Positions 1-5,908 are shown, counted from the first letter of the stretch. The stretch is DNA of 6,147 nucleotides from Methanosarcinaceae archaeon (GCA_020793555.1 DQIO01000176.1:1-6147); one strand, 5' to 3'. Numbers and translations: made by a program. Notes: a model not told the origin generated them from the letters alone.

Positions 1-54
1 GTATTGACCCTTCCTTTGCCAAATGAAACACTGTACGATGTATTGACCCCTTCC
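1..54. repeat. Imperfect direct repeat at left edge, possible end of an insertion element
   Basis: The motif GTATTGACCCTTCC (1-14) returns as GTATTGACCCCTTCC (40-54), differing by one C, with a period of 39 bases. Immediately after the second copy, the signal peptide of a surface-protein gene is found cut short. Repeated short motifs close to an end are known from transposase-binding termini of some insertion sequences (the IS21 family is one example). The element itself would lie outside the window to the left. The repeat is seen directly; the insertion-sequence reading is inference, and no transposase or target duplication is visible. Confidence 0.4.
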
Positions 55-58
55 AACT

Positions 59-585
59 ATGGTAATGGTAATTCCAGCAAGTGCAGCGACTGTTACAATT
101 GATTTTGAAGACTTGGTTCATGATGAGATCATTGGATCCCATTATCCGGGACTGACATTCTCATCCAATGCGAGAATTATGAATCATAGTCTTTTAAGTG
201 AGTCTCAAGCAGATATATATACGCCTCATTCAGGAACTAATATGTTTTGCGATTCATCTAACATAAGAATTAATTTCACATCTCCTGTTTCAAGGGTAAG
301 GATTTGGTACACATCACTAAATTTTTCACTATTTATGCCTATGATGGTAACGATAATCCTATTGGCAGTGACGAAGGTAGCTATAATTCTGGATCGAATA
401 GTAATCTAGAAGTGAATAATTCAAATATAGCATATGTTATCCTCAGTGATGGTTGTAGAGCATATGATGATTTGGAATATGATACATATACAGGTACACC
501 AATTCCAGAATTTCCAACTATAGCATTACCTGTCCTTTCTGTGATAGGTCTTATGTTTATGTTCCAGAGAAGAATGGACAAATAG
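59..585 (+). pseudogene. Surface protein with PEF-CTERM anchor, truncated and frameshifted
   Basis: This is a secreted protein of unknown function whose C-terminus is a PEF-CTERM sorting tail: PIPEF encoded at about 499-513, a hydrophobic segment (TIALPVLSVIGLMFMF), then the basic end QRRMDK. In methanogens such tails are thought to be processed by an archaeosortase and to anchor the protein at the cell surface. The frame opening at 59 (V-T-I-D-F-E-D-L, then Y-P-G-L-T-F) runs well to about 325. The continuation F-T-I-Y-A-Y-D-G lies one frame away, from about 327 to the TAG at 583-585. Restoring one T in the T5 run at 322-326 joins the two parts into about 175 residues. At the 5' end only VMVIPASAA, the tail of a signal peptide, remains after the first ATG, and an in-frame TGA lies at 44-46. 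The gene therefore seems to have lost its start as well. A sequencing error could explain the frameshift but not the missing signal peptide. Confidence 0.75.
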
Positions 586-616
586 GTATTTGCCCATTTT
601 TTAAAAATCACTTTTT

Positions 617-644
617 GAGCATCAGATTTGATGCTCCTTTTTTT
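617..644 (+). terminator. Stem-loop with T tract after the PEF-CTERM gene
   Basis: GAGCATCA (617-624) and TGATGCTC (629-636) form a perfect 8-bp stem with a GATT loop, followed by C and seven Ts (638-644). It lies 31 bases past the stop codon at 585. This is a good terminator for the rightward gene. It has no T tract on the other strand, so it is unlikely to serve the convergent gene. Confidence 0.7.
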
Positions 645-746
645 CAAAATTAGTTTATGTGATTATCTCTAAGGATGATGTGGAAAATACTCAAAAAGTA
701 CTTTTACACTGTGTGGTTACAAAATATATTTATATCCCATTGATCT

Positions 747-772
747 CTATGGCAGCGCTGAAGTTTCCATAG
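747..772 (-). terminator. Possible 3' hairpin of the RecA-like gene
   Basis: CTATGG (747-752) pairs with CCATAG (767-772) around a 14-base loop that itself contains the palindrome CAGCGCTG (753-760). It starts 13 bases beyond the stop codon of the leftward gene. No T tract follows directly; an AT-rich stretch with TATTTT comes about 20 bases later on the minus strand. It may be a weak terminator or a 3'-end stabiliser. Confidence 0.3.
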
Positions 773-785
773 CTGCAAATCCCGA

Positions 786-1559
786 TCAAGCGATATCTTT
801 CGATGTATCGATCTGGACACCGTCGCCAACCTTGAACTTGATCATTTCTGTATTTGGCACCATTCCACGTATCTTTGGAATTGCAAGCATACTAGTCATA
901 TTATCTGAGGTGCGTTCAAGTGCGATGTCAAATATCACATCAGCAGAATTCAAGATGTCGTTCTCAACATTCTCGGAATGACTGCCTTTCAATCCGTAGA
1001 GGTAAGTCATGCAGTCTATTTCTTTTGTGGTCTCATAAAGAATATTTGTCAGCCTTTTCAACATACCAAGATTCACATTCAGGTTCATGTAAAAGGAGAA
1101 ATTATCAAAGATGATGTTGACATCTTCGTTCATTGATTCATTCAAGATGTTTTTGAGATTATATTCAGTGAACTCTATGATCTTTGCATCAACGTATTCA
1201 TTTCCGACAGTATCGATCATCTCACCAAATGGTGTTAGGTAGTATTCACTATACACATCAATAAAGGAGATATTGGATGTGTCAAAGTTCAAATTCGCAA
1301 TATCATTTTGAATAAATTTTGGTCTTCGGCTTGTTGTAAAATAATATGTTTTTCGTGCTTGGGTGAATTGATATAGAAAAACTTCAGACATTGATCTGGA
1401 GTCAGCCGAAAAATAGACCAAAGACCTTTCAGGTAATCCACCGCCTAAGCTCCTGTCAAGAACAAATATGCCTGTAGGTTTTACTTTTGGTCCTTGCTGG
1501 GTAATAGATTGTACGTCAGCCATTGCATCTTGTGCAGATACATTTAGTTCCGCCATCAT
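786..1559 (-). CDS. RecA/KaiC-superfamily protein with inactivated Walker A (RAD55-like)
   Basis: This 257-residue protein has a single RecA-fold core of the KaiC/RAD55/FlaH type. The entry motif G-I-F-V-L-D-R-S-L-G-G-G-L-P (30-43) is typical of the group. The P-loop site follows directly, but reads SADSRSMS (51-58) where the family has GxxxxGK[ST]: both glycines and the lysine are gone. The Walker B strand is intact (VNIIFD, D152). AIPKIRG (226-232) matches the C-terminal K-x-R-G segment of KaiC-like proteins. It is therefore probably a non-hydrolysing regulator or scaffold; the partner is unknown. The start is ATG at 1559 or the adjacent ATG at 1556. A Shine-Dalgarno GAGG (minus strand, 1568-1565) sits 5 or 8 bases upstream, which slightly favours the second. 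The gene is divergent from the helicase gene and shares its 164-base control region. Family membership is fairly sure; the function is not known. Confidence 0.75.
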   Translation of the reverse strand: MMAELNVSAQDAMADVQSITQQGPKVKPTGIFVLDRSLGGGLPERSLVYFSADSRSMSEVFLYQFTQARKTYYFTTSRRPKFIQNDIANLNFDTSNISFIDVYSEYYLTPFGEMIDTVGNEYVDAKIIEFTEYNLKNILNESMNEDVNIIFDNFSFYMNLNVNLGMLKRLTNILYETTKEIDCMTYLYGLKGSHSENVENDILNSADVIFDIALERTSDNMTSMLAIPKIRGMVPNTEMIKFKVGDGVQIDTSKDIA

Positions 1560-1583
1560 TCATTCCTCAAGATATAAATTGGT

Positions 1584-1594
1584 TTTTATATTTT
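1584..1594 (-). promoter_or_regulatory. Candidate box A of the RecA-like gene
   Basis: On the minus strand, AAAATATAAAA lies 25-35 bases before the start codon, in an AT-rich stretch. A start site about 25 bases downstream would leave a very short leader that barely includes the GAGG ribosome site. A second TATA-like element (TTTATATC, 1578-1571) is too close to the start codon to be a promoter for this start. Confidence 0.3.
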
Positions 1595-1649
1595 GTAAGT
1601 ATATGGTGCATCCGAAATCAAACAAATACAGATAAACAATATTTATGAA

Positions 1650-1682
1650 CATGCATATAAAGGACATGTCCAATCTTGCATG
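1650..1682. promoter_or_regulatory. Nested palindrome between divergent genes, possible operator
   Basis: A perfect 10-bp palindrome GGACATGTCC (1662-1671) is flanked almost symmetrically by CATGCA (1650-1655) and its complement TGCATG (1677-1682), with arms 6 and 5 bases away. The whole lies just upstream of the helicase box A (1690) and about 55 bases upstream of the candidate box A of the RecA-like gene. A dimeric regulator bound here could act on both promoters. The symmetry is seen; the regulatory role is inference. Confidence 0.4.
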
Positions 1683-1689
1683 ACTAGCA

Positions 1690-1697
1690 CTTATATA
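1690..1697 (+). promoter_or_regulatory. Box A promoter of the helicase gene
   Basis: CTTATATA matches the archaeal box A consensus YTTATATA exactly. Its centre is about 30 bases before the ATG at 1724, which puts the expected transcription start within a few bases of that ATG. No Shine-Dalgarno motif precedes the start codon (TTGAAATACATAC). The mRNA is therefore probably leaderless or nearly so. Confidence 0.65.
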
Positions 1698-1723
1698 TGG
1701 CCATTGACAATTGAAATACATAC

Positions 1724-4201
1724 ATGACTCTCTGGACACTCATAAATGCTGAAAAATCAAAATTCATTGTTTTGCCGATCAGGGATAAAAAGAAGAATCC
1801 TCTATTTGTTGGGGAACTTATCTTAAGAACCACATCGGCAGGCCCGCGTCCACATAAGTTCAGGGTATTTCGTGATGGGAAGGATGAGTATCGTCCACCT
1901 GAAGAGTTTGTTGATCTTTTACGGCTTTCAGAACGCATCATGGTTGTAAATGGCGGGGACAGCAGACGAACATCCGAGATTTTAGAGATGCTTAAAGGTT
2001 TTCAACTTGAGGCTGACATGGTCAATGTCTGCAGGTTTTGCTTCATAAAGCGAAAATTCAATTTTGTGAACAAAAAGTCAATAAAATACCATCGGGAATT
2101 GATATGTGAAGAATGTGCAAAAGAGGAACTCATGCGCGCACTTCGAAATTCCCAGACGAATTATGGTGACGAAGCAGTCGCACACATGGAAGAACTGATG
2201 CTGCGGTCAAAAGACCTTGACCGCACTGTGGGAATGCTAAACCCACAAAAACTTGATCCTGACTTTACCCGTTTTGACACGGTTAAAGCAAATCCCATTA
2301 AAAGTACAGCGAAGATCGCCGACCTTCCGATAAGAAAAAAATTCAAGTCCATTCTACTGGAAAAGTCAGATCATCTTCTGCCTGTACAGTCGCTCTCGGT
2401 TGAAAAAGGGCTGCTTGATGGAAAACCACAGCTTGTTACTTCTGTGACTGCAACCGGTAAGACACTCATTGGTGAGATGGCAGGAATTGAGAATATCCTG
2501 CGCAGTAAGGGGAAAATGCTGTATCTTGTCCCTTTAGTGGCACTGGCAAACCAGAAATATGACCAGTTCACAAAACGATATGGCAAAATCGGGTTAAATA
2601 TATCCATACGTGTCGGAAGTGCCCGTATAAAGACCAAAAAAACGGCATCAATGAGCAGGTCACTTGATTCTGAAATCATTATAGGTACCTATGAGGGACT
2701 GGATTATATTCTGCGTACAAGCAATGCAGACCTGCTTGGACAGGTTGGTACGGTTGTCATTGATGAGGTACACATGCTTGAAGATCCTGAGCGAGGACAC
2801 AGGGTGGATGGAGTAATTGGGAGGCTGAAGTATATTGCATCCGATGCCCAATTCATCTATCTCTCTGCAACAGTGGCAAAACCGGAGGTTCTTGCCAAAA
2901 AACTTGATGTCGATCTTGTTGAATATGAGTATCGTCCGGTTCCGATCGACCGGCATCTTATGTTTTGTCAGGAAACTGACAAGATTAGGCTTATCTCAAA
3001 ACTTGCAAGGGACGAATATAACAAGACGTCTTCAAAAGGGCACAGGGGACAGACAATCGTTTTTACCAATTCAAGACGCAACTGCCACCGCATATCAGAA
3101 GCCATTTCGATGCCATCGGCGCCATACCATGCGGGTCTTACTCAGCATGAACGAAAATCTGTTGAGAGGAGATTTGAATCTGGAAAATTGCCGGTTGTTG
3201 TGACAACTGCCGCGCTTGCGGCAGGTGTCGATTTTCCTTCGTCTCAGGTAATATTCGAATCTCTTGCTATGGGAATCTCATGGCTATCGATGCAGGAGTT
3301 TTTGCAGATGTTGGGGCGTGCAGGGCGACCTGATTATCATGACTTAGGTGTTGCTGTGCTATTGGCTGTGCCGAACAAGAAATACACATCCGATCAGGCA
3401 GAATCCGAGGAAGTGGTTGCTGTGAACCTTCTAAAAGGCAGGATGGTACATACTGAGGTCAATTACGGGGAGGATGAGCAGATGGAGGAAATTCTTGCAT
3501 CTGCTGCGGTTACGTCTTCGAAGAAGGATCTTGAGATGATTCACAGGTTGATGCTTGGTGATTTTGCAATGGGTGCGCTGTTTTCACGGTTGAAGAAGTA
3601 TAAGTTAATCACGCAAAAAGGTGATGACATTTCGCTCACACGTTTTGGCAGCATTGCAGCAAGACACTTTTTGTCTGTTTCAAAGGCGTTCTTGATACGA
3701 AGTGCGGTTTTGGCAAATAATGATCCTCTGGATATTGTGACAAATCTTGAGTTTTTTGATGCTGCATATTTTAAGTATGCGCCACAAATATCGGTTGCTT
3801 TGAATATCAATATGCCATCAAGGGTGTTTCAAGGTGCTTCAATCGATATTCTTTTTGAGGGTGAGAATATTTCAAAACTTGACATGAGGCTTCAGGACCA
3901 GTTATTTGATTTTGCATCCGAGTTTTTGGCATGTTCGTGCAGGGATTCGCCATATTGCGGCTGTCCGGAGCGCAAGTTCTCGGCAAAGGTTATCAAGCTC
4001 AGGGCTGATGGGTATGATCCTGTCGGAGTTGTGAGGAAACTGGAAGACCTGTACGGAATTACGGCATACGGTGGTGATGTTTTGGGTTATCTGGATGGTG
4101 TTATCCGAAACCTTGATGCGGTGGAAATGATTGCAAAGGCTTATTCTAAAAGGGATATCGCTAAGGAAGCTAAACGGTTGAAAAGGGCAGTTGAGGGTTG
4201 A
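1724..4201 (+). CDS. Archaea-specific Ski2-type DExH helicase (COG1202 / ASH-Ski2-like)
   Basis: This is an 825-residue superfamily 2 nucleic-acid helicase. The motifs are complete and in order: TATGKT (242-247, motif I), LVPLVALANQ (268-277, Ia), DEVH (347-350, II), SAT (381-383, III), TIVFTNSR (444-451, IV), TTAALAAGVDFP (494-505, V), and QMLGRAGRP (528-536, VI). DEVH and GRAGRP point to the Ski2/Hel308 branch. In front of the core is a region of about 200 residues with a zinc-ribbon pattern, C103-x2-C106 and C128-x2-C131. Near the C-terminus is a second cluster, C737-x-C739-x5-C745-x-C747. This layout fits the archaea-specific COG1202 helicases, a group that includes ASH-Ski2, reported to work with the exonuclease aRNase J and the RNA exosome in RNA decay. 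A role in RNA turnover is thus likely here, but DNA repair cannot be excluded. The start is set by the box A at 1690 and the absence of a leader. No frameshift or missing motif is seen. Confidence 0.9.
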   Translation: MTLWTLINAEKSKFIVLPIRDKKKNPLFVGELILRTTSAGPRPHKFRVFRDGKDEYRPPEEFVDLLRLSERIMVVNGGDSRRTSEILEMLKGFQLEADMVNVCRFCFIKRKFNFVNKKSIKYHRELICEECAKEELMRALRNSQTNYGDEAVAHMEELMLRSKDLDRTVGMLNPQKLDPDFTRFDTVKANPIKSTAKIADLPIRKKFKSILLEKSDHLLPVQSLSVEKGLLDGKPQLVTSVTATGKTLIGEMAGIENILRSKGKMLYLVPLVALANQKYDQFTKRYGKIGLNISIRVGSARIKTKKTASMSRSLDSEIIIGTYEGLDYILRTSNADLLGQVGTVVIDEVHMLEDPERGHRVDGVIGRLKYIASDAQFIYLSATVAKPEVLAKKLDVDLVEYEYRPVPIDRHLMFCQETDKIRLISKLARDEYNKTSSKGHRGQTIVFTNSRRNCHRISEAISMPSAPYHAGLTQHERKSVERRFESGKLPVVVTTAALAAGVDFPSSQVIFESLAMGISWLSMQEFLQMLGRAGRPDYHDLGVAVLLAVPNKKYTSDQAESEEVVAVNLLKGRMVHTEVNYGEDEQMEEILASAAVTSSKKDLEMIHRLMLGDFAMGALFSRLKKYKLITQKGDDISLTRFGSIAARHFLSVSKAFLIRSAVLANNDPLDIVTNLEFFDAAYFKYAPQISVALNINMPSRVFQGASIDILFEGENISKLDMRLQDQLFDFASEFLACSCRDSPYCGCPERKFSAKVIKLRADGYDPVGVVRKLEDLYGITAYGGDVLGYLDGVIRNLDAVEMIAKAYSKRDIAKEAKRLKRAVEG

Positions 4202-4203
4202 TG

Positions 4204-4217
4204 GAATGATATCATTC
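4204..4217. repeat. 14-bp perfect palindrome after the helicase gene
   Basis: GAATGATATCATTC begins 3 bases after the helicase stop codon. As RNA it could fold only with a tight loop (about 5 bp plus 4 loop bases). No T tract follows, so it is a poor terminator. It may be a 3'-end stem or a protein-binding site. Confidence 0.35.
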
Positions 4218-4343
4218 TGTGCGGATTATGTTACCTTCATCAAAACATATTAAAGGGATGTGGTTAAACTACAAGTGAATCAGGAGTCTGGAACATCTTT
4301 ACTATTAATTACAAGTAACGGATAAGTTATAGGATGTATTTAT

Positions 4344-4721
4344 ATGGCTGAAAATAACGACAATGATAAGTTAAGAGATAGAAGAAAAGTTAAGATTGAG
4401 TTCTATAGGCCCGATGATTTCAAGCAGGTTTATTCAATAGGCGCGATAGGTGGGCACAGTCCGTATGATTTCCGGATCGGATTCTATAATGATTCCCCAC
4501 GTGCATTTGGTGAACAACTGGATTCACCTGTCATTGAGAGGCGGGTGGAGACTGAAGTGATACTGACACCTCTTGCTGCACTTGAACTTTCACGCTGGTT
4601 AAATCAGCATATTCAGGATTATGAGAATATGTTCGGTCCGATCAGTAAGATGCAACCGGCTGCTGAGAAGCCAAAAGCCAAACCTTCAAAGGACAGTTCC
4701 GAGATACAGGGCTATATATAA
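4344..4721 (+). CDS. DUF3467 family protein
   Basis: This small soluble protein of 125 residues has no signal peptide or membrane segment. Its core resembles the DUF3467 family found in bacteria and archaea: V-Y-S-I-G-A-I-G-G-H-S-P-Y-D-F-R-I-G-F (29-47), then E-V-I-L-T-P-L-A-A-L-E-L (71-82), and a closing helix ending D-Y-E-N-M-F-G-P-I (92-100). The function of the family is not established. The first 18 residues are highly charged, and the tail (105-125) is rich in K, P, A and S and probably disordered. The ATG at 4344 is preceded by AGGA (4331-4334) at a distance of 9 bases. A weak box A-like TTTACTATTA lies at 4298-4307. The gene stands alone between spacers of 142 and 144 bases, so it is probably its own transcription unit. 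The family call rests on remembered motifs. Confidence 0.7.
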   Translation: MAENNDNDKLRDRRKVKIEFYRPDDFKQVYSIGAIGGHSPYDFRIGFYNDSPRAFGEQLDSPVIERRVETEVILTPLAALELSRWLNQHIQDYENMFGPISKMQPAAEKPKAKPSKDSSEIQGYI

Positions 4722-4743
4722 GGTAATGACAGGTCAATTGGTA

Positions 4744-4769
4744 GGTTTGCGCCCATTAAATCGCTAACC
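4744..4769 (+). terminator. Possible 3' hairpin of the DUF3467 gene
   Basis: GGTTTGCG (4744-4751) pairs with CGCTAACC (4762-4769) with one T-T mismatch and a 10-base loop. It lies 22 bases after the DUF3467 stop codon. An AT-rich stretch follows, but no clear T run. It is either a weak terminator or a structure in a longer transcript. Confidence 0.35.
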
Positions 4770-4787
4770 ATAAATATGATATTGTGC

Positions 4788-4796
4788 ATTTAAAAT
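4788..4796 (+). promoter_or_regulatory. Candidate box A of the LSM / winged-helix pair
   Basis: ATTTAAAAT would give a transcription start near 4820 and a leader of about 45 bases, which includes the ribosome site at 4854. The same nine bases recur exactly at 4838-4846, but that copy is too close to the start codon to be the promoter, because the ribosome site would be lost. Other AT-rich elements nearby make the assignment uncertain. Confidence 0.3.
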
Positions 4797-4853
4797 CCCT
4801 TAGTGTCTAATTATTATCGTTCTATTGATGTTTAACAATTTAAAATTTAATGT

Positions 4854-4857
4854 GAGG
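4854..4857 (+). promoter_or_regulatory. Ribosome binding site that fixes a TTG start
   Basis: GAGG (followed by AT) lies 8 bases before TTG at 4866-4868. No ATG or GTG is available in this frame at the conserved N-terminus, and translation from TTG gives the expected MFPNKK beginning of methanogen LSM proteins. Confidence 0.7.
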
Positions 4858-4865
4858 ATATAATT

Positions 4866-5090
4866 TTGTTCCCTAATAAAAAAGTTCAAAAAGCGATTGG
4901 TTCAAAGGTTCAGGTGGAGATGAAAGGAGATCATCATATTCTTGAAGGTACTCTTAAGAGCGTGGATGATTATCTCAACCTTCATCTTGTGGATGCTGTC
5001 GAGATCGTAGATGGTGAGAAGCTTCGCTCTCTTGGCTCTGTGGTTTTGCGTGGAAACAACATTATTCTCATAATCCCTGTAGAAAATTGA
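4866..5090 (+). CDS. Archaeal Sm-like (LSM) RNA-binding protein
   Basis: This 74-residue protein is the length of a bare Sm fold, which usually assembles into a six- or seven-membered ring that binds U-rich RNA. The Sm1 motif covers about residues 11-47 (G-S-K-V-Q-V-E-M-K-G, then D34-D35-Y-L-N38-L-H-L). The conserved D and N of the RNA pocket are present, with L in place of the usual M before N. The Sm2 motif is L-R62-G63-N64-N-I-I-L-I (61-69), with the canonical R-G pair. The start is TTG at 4866, supported by the GAGG site; such a start may lower expression. Many archaeal Sm genes sit next to the gene for ribosomal protein L37e. This one instead precedes a winged-helix gene by 27 bases and is probably co-transcribed with it. 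The family is certain; the particular paralog and its RNA targets cannot be told from sequence. Confidence 0.92.
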   Translation: MFPNKKVQKAIGSKVQVEMKGDHHILEGTLKSVDDYLNLHLVDAVEIVDGEKLRSLGSVVLRGNNIILIIPVEN

Positions 5091-5117
5091 TATTTTTAAT
5101 GCTGTGGAAATATTATC

Positions 5118-5459
5118 ATGGATCTGGATGAATTAACGTTAGACACGATTCGCAAGCATAAAGACGGTGTTTTCCAGAGTGAACTCTGGAAGGAGATGGA
5201 TATCGATAGCCGGAAATGCTCAAGGATTGTGACAAAACTTGTAAAAGGTGAACTTGTTGTACGTGAGTCTGCTGTTTCGAATGGTGCAAGAACGTACCTG
5301 CTAAGGGTGGCAGAAGATGCAAAGCCATCTTATGATGAACTTCTGGCAGGGGAGATGTTCTCTCCATGTGCAGGATGCAGGGATGCGTGCCAGCCTGAAT
5401 ACTGCGGTAAACTTGGTGATTGGGTATTGCAGTTAGTTGATCTTGACAATCAATCCTGA
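5118..5459 (+). CDS. Winged-helix protein with four-cysteine C-terminal module (TFE-beta/RPC39-like?)
   Basis: This 113-residue protein has two parts. Residues 5-63 form a winged helix (helix around L-D-T-I-R-K-H, then V-F-Q-S-E-L-W-K-E-M-D-I-D-S-R-K-C-S-R-I-V, and the wing R-T-Y-L-L-R). This resembles MarR-type and TFIIIC B-block winged helices. Residues 81-104 hold C84-x2-C87-x3-C91-x4-C96-x5-W102, ending D-W-V-L. Four cysteines followed by a W-L or W-x-L end recall the iron-sulfur module of archaeal TFE-beta and the Pol III subunit RPC39, which also carry winged helices in front. A metal (zinc or Fe-S) is likely; which one is not decidable here. The spacing between cysteines is tighter than I recall for RPC39. 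The gene is 27 bases after the LSM stop codon, with only a weak purine-rich site (GGAAA) before its ATG. It may simply be a MarR-like regulator with a redox or metal switch. Confidence 0.7.
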   Translation: MDLDELTLDTIRKHKDGVFQSELWKEMDIDSRKCSRIVTKLVKGELVVRESAVSNGARTYLLRVAEDAKPSYDELLAGEMFSPCAGCRDACQPEYCGKLGDWVLQLVDLDNQS

Positions 5460-5466
5460 CATCAGG

Positions 5467-5480
5467 CGAAAGTTTAATAA
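5467..5480 (+). promoter_or_regulatory. BRE and box A of the tRNA-Glu gene
   Basis: CGAAAG (BRE-like, 5467-5472) is joined directly to TTTAATAA (5473-5480). The predicted transcription start is near 5502, leaving a leader of roughly 20 bases for RNase P to remove. The leader can form a small hairpin, TCGC (5501-5504) with GCGA (5511-5514). The promoter lies only 8 bases past the winged-helix stop codon. Confidence 0.65.
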
Positions 5481-5524
5481 TGGTGTGTGACTTATTGTGG
5501 TCGCTTCACTGCGATATTCATTGT

Positions 5525-5602
<78 letters not shown>

Positions 5603-5607
5603 GAATC

Positions 5608-5623
5608 TTTTTTTATACTTTTT
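5608..5623 (+). terminator. Oligo-T terminator after tRNA-Glu
   Basis: Seven Ts (5608-5614) and five Ts (5619-5623), separated by ATAC, begin 9 bases past the tRNA end. Oligo-T tracts are the usual termination signal of archaeal RNA polymerase and suffice without a hairpin. Confidence 0.65.
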
Positions 5624-5779
5624 CTGCCTCTTCGCTGTTTTGTGTGGGCAAGGCTTCCGTTACAGAAAATTCATTTCTGTTATCCCGTAAACAATAATTA
5701 GATAGGCACTATTCCATAATCTAGTGATATACACCAAATATGCCACTTAATCAGTTGAACACCGATTTTTGCCAAGGGT

Positions 5780-5908
5780 TTATGTTCCATAATTGACCCA
5801 TGGCCAAGATATCCAAAAGCGAAGTTTTTTGTTATCTAAACGGGGCACCAGATGCGATTTATGATAAATCTCATTTGATTTTAAAAATGTATCGGTCATG
5901 GAACTTAT
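5780..5908. repeat. Gapped inverted repeat around a short reading frame
   Basis: The left arm TTAT-GTTCCAT-AATT-GACC (5780-5798) and the complement of the right arm, TTAT-AA-GTTCCAT-GACC (right arm about 5894-5908), share 15 positions in three blocks, with a 2-base and a 4-base bulge. The arms are about 95 bases apart and enclose most of the 36-codon frame that starts at 5800. It may be the termini of a small mobile-element remnant or a long RNA hairpin. Confidence 0.3.
5852..5874. repeat. 23-base imperfect palindrome
   Basis: ATG-c-GATTTAT, a central G, then ATAAATC-t-CAT: ten of eleven positions are complementary, and the inner seven pairs are perfect. The single central base suits a dimeric protein site better than an RNA hairpin. 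It lies inside the gapped inverted repeat and inside the 36-codon frame. Confidence 0.35.

Noticed and set aside
381..647. 88-codon minus-strand frame over the PEF-CTERM gene
   Set aside because: It is antisense to the PEF-CTERM tail, and its start region coincides with the terminator stem.
920..1114. 64-codon + strand frame opposite the RecA-like gene
   Set aside because: It is the complement of a well-supported coding region; its composition (rich in S, R, H, C) is not protein-like and no ribosome site precedes it.
2835..3203. 122-codon + strand frame inside the helicase gene, and several minus-strand frames at 1684-1941, 2161-2956 and 3541-3810
   Set aside because: All overlap the conserved helicase motifs in other frames and show no domain of their own.
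4268..4318. Direct repeat ACTACAAGTGA / ATTACAAGTAA before the DUF3467 gene
   Set aside because: Only seven contiguous matching bases in an AT-rich spacer; this can easily occur by chance.
5116..5367. 83-codon minus-strand frame over the winged-helix gene
   Set aside because: Histidine-, leucine- and serine-rich shadow of the real gene; the four-cysteine pattern on the + strand is far more convincing.
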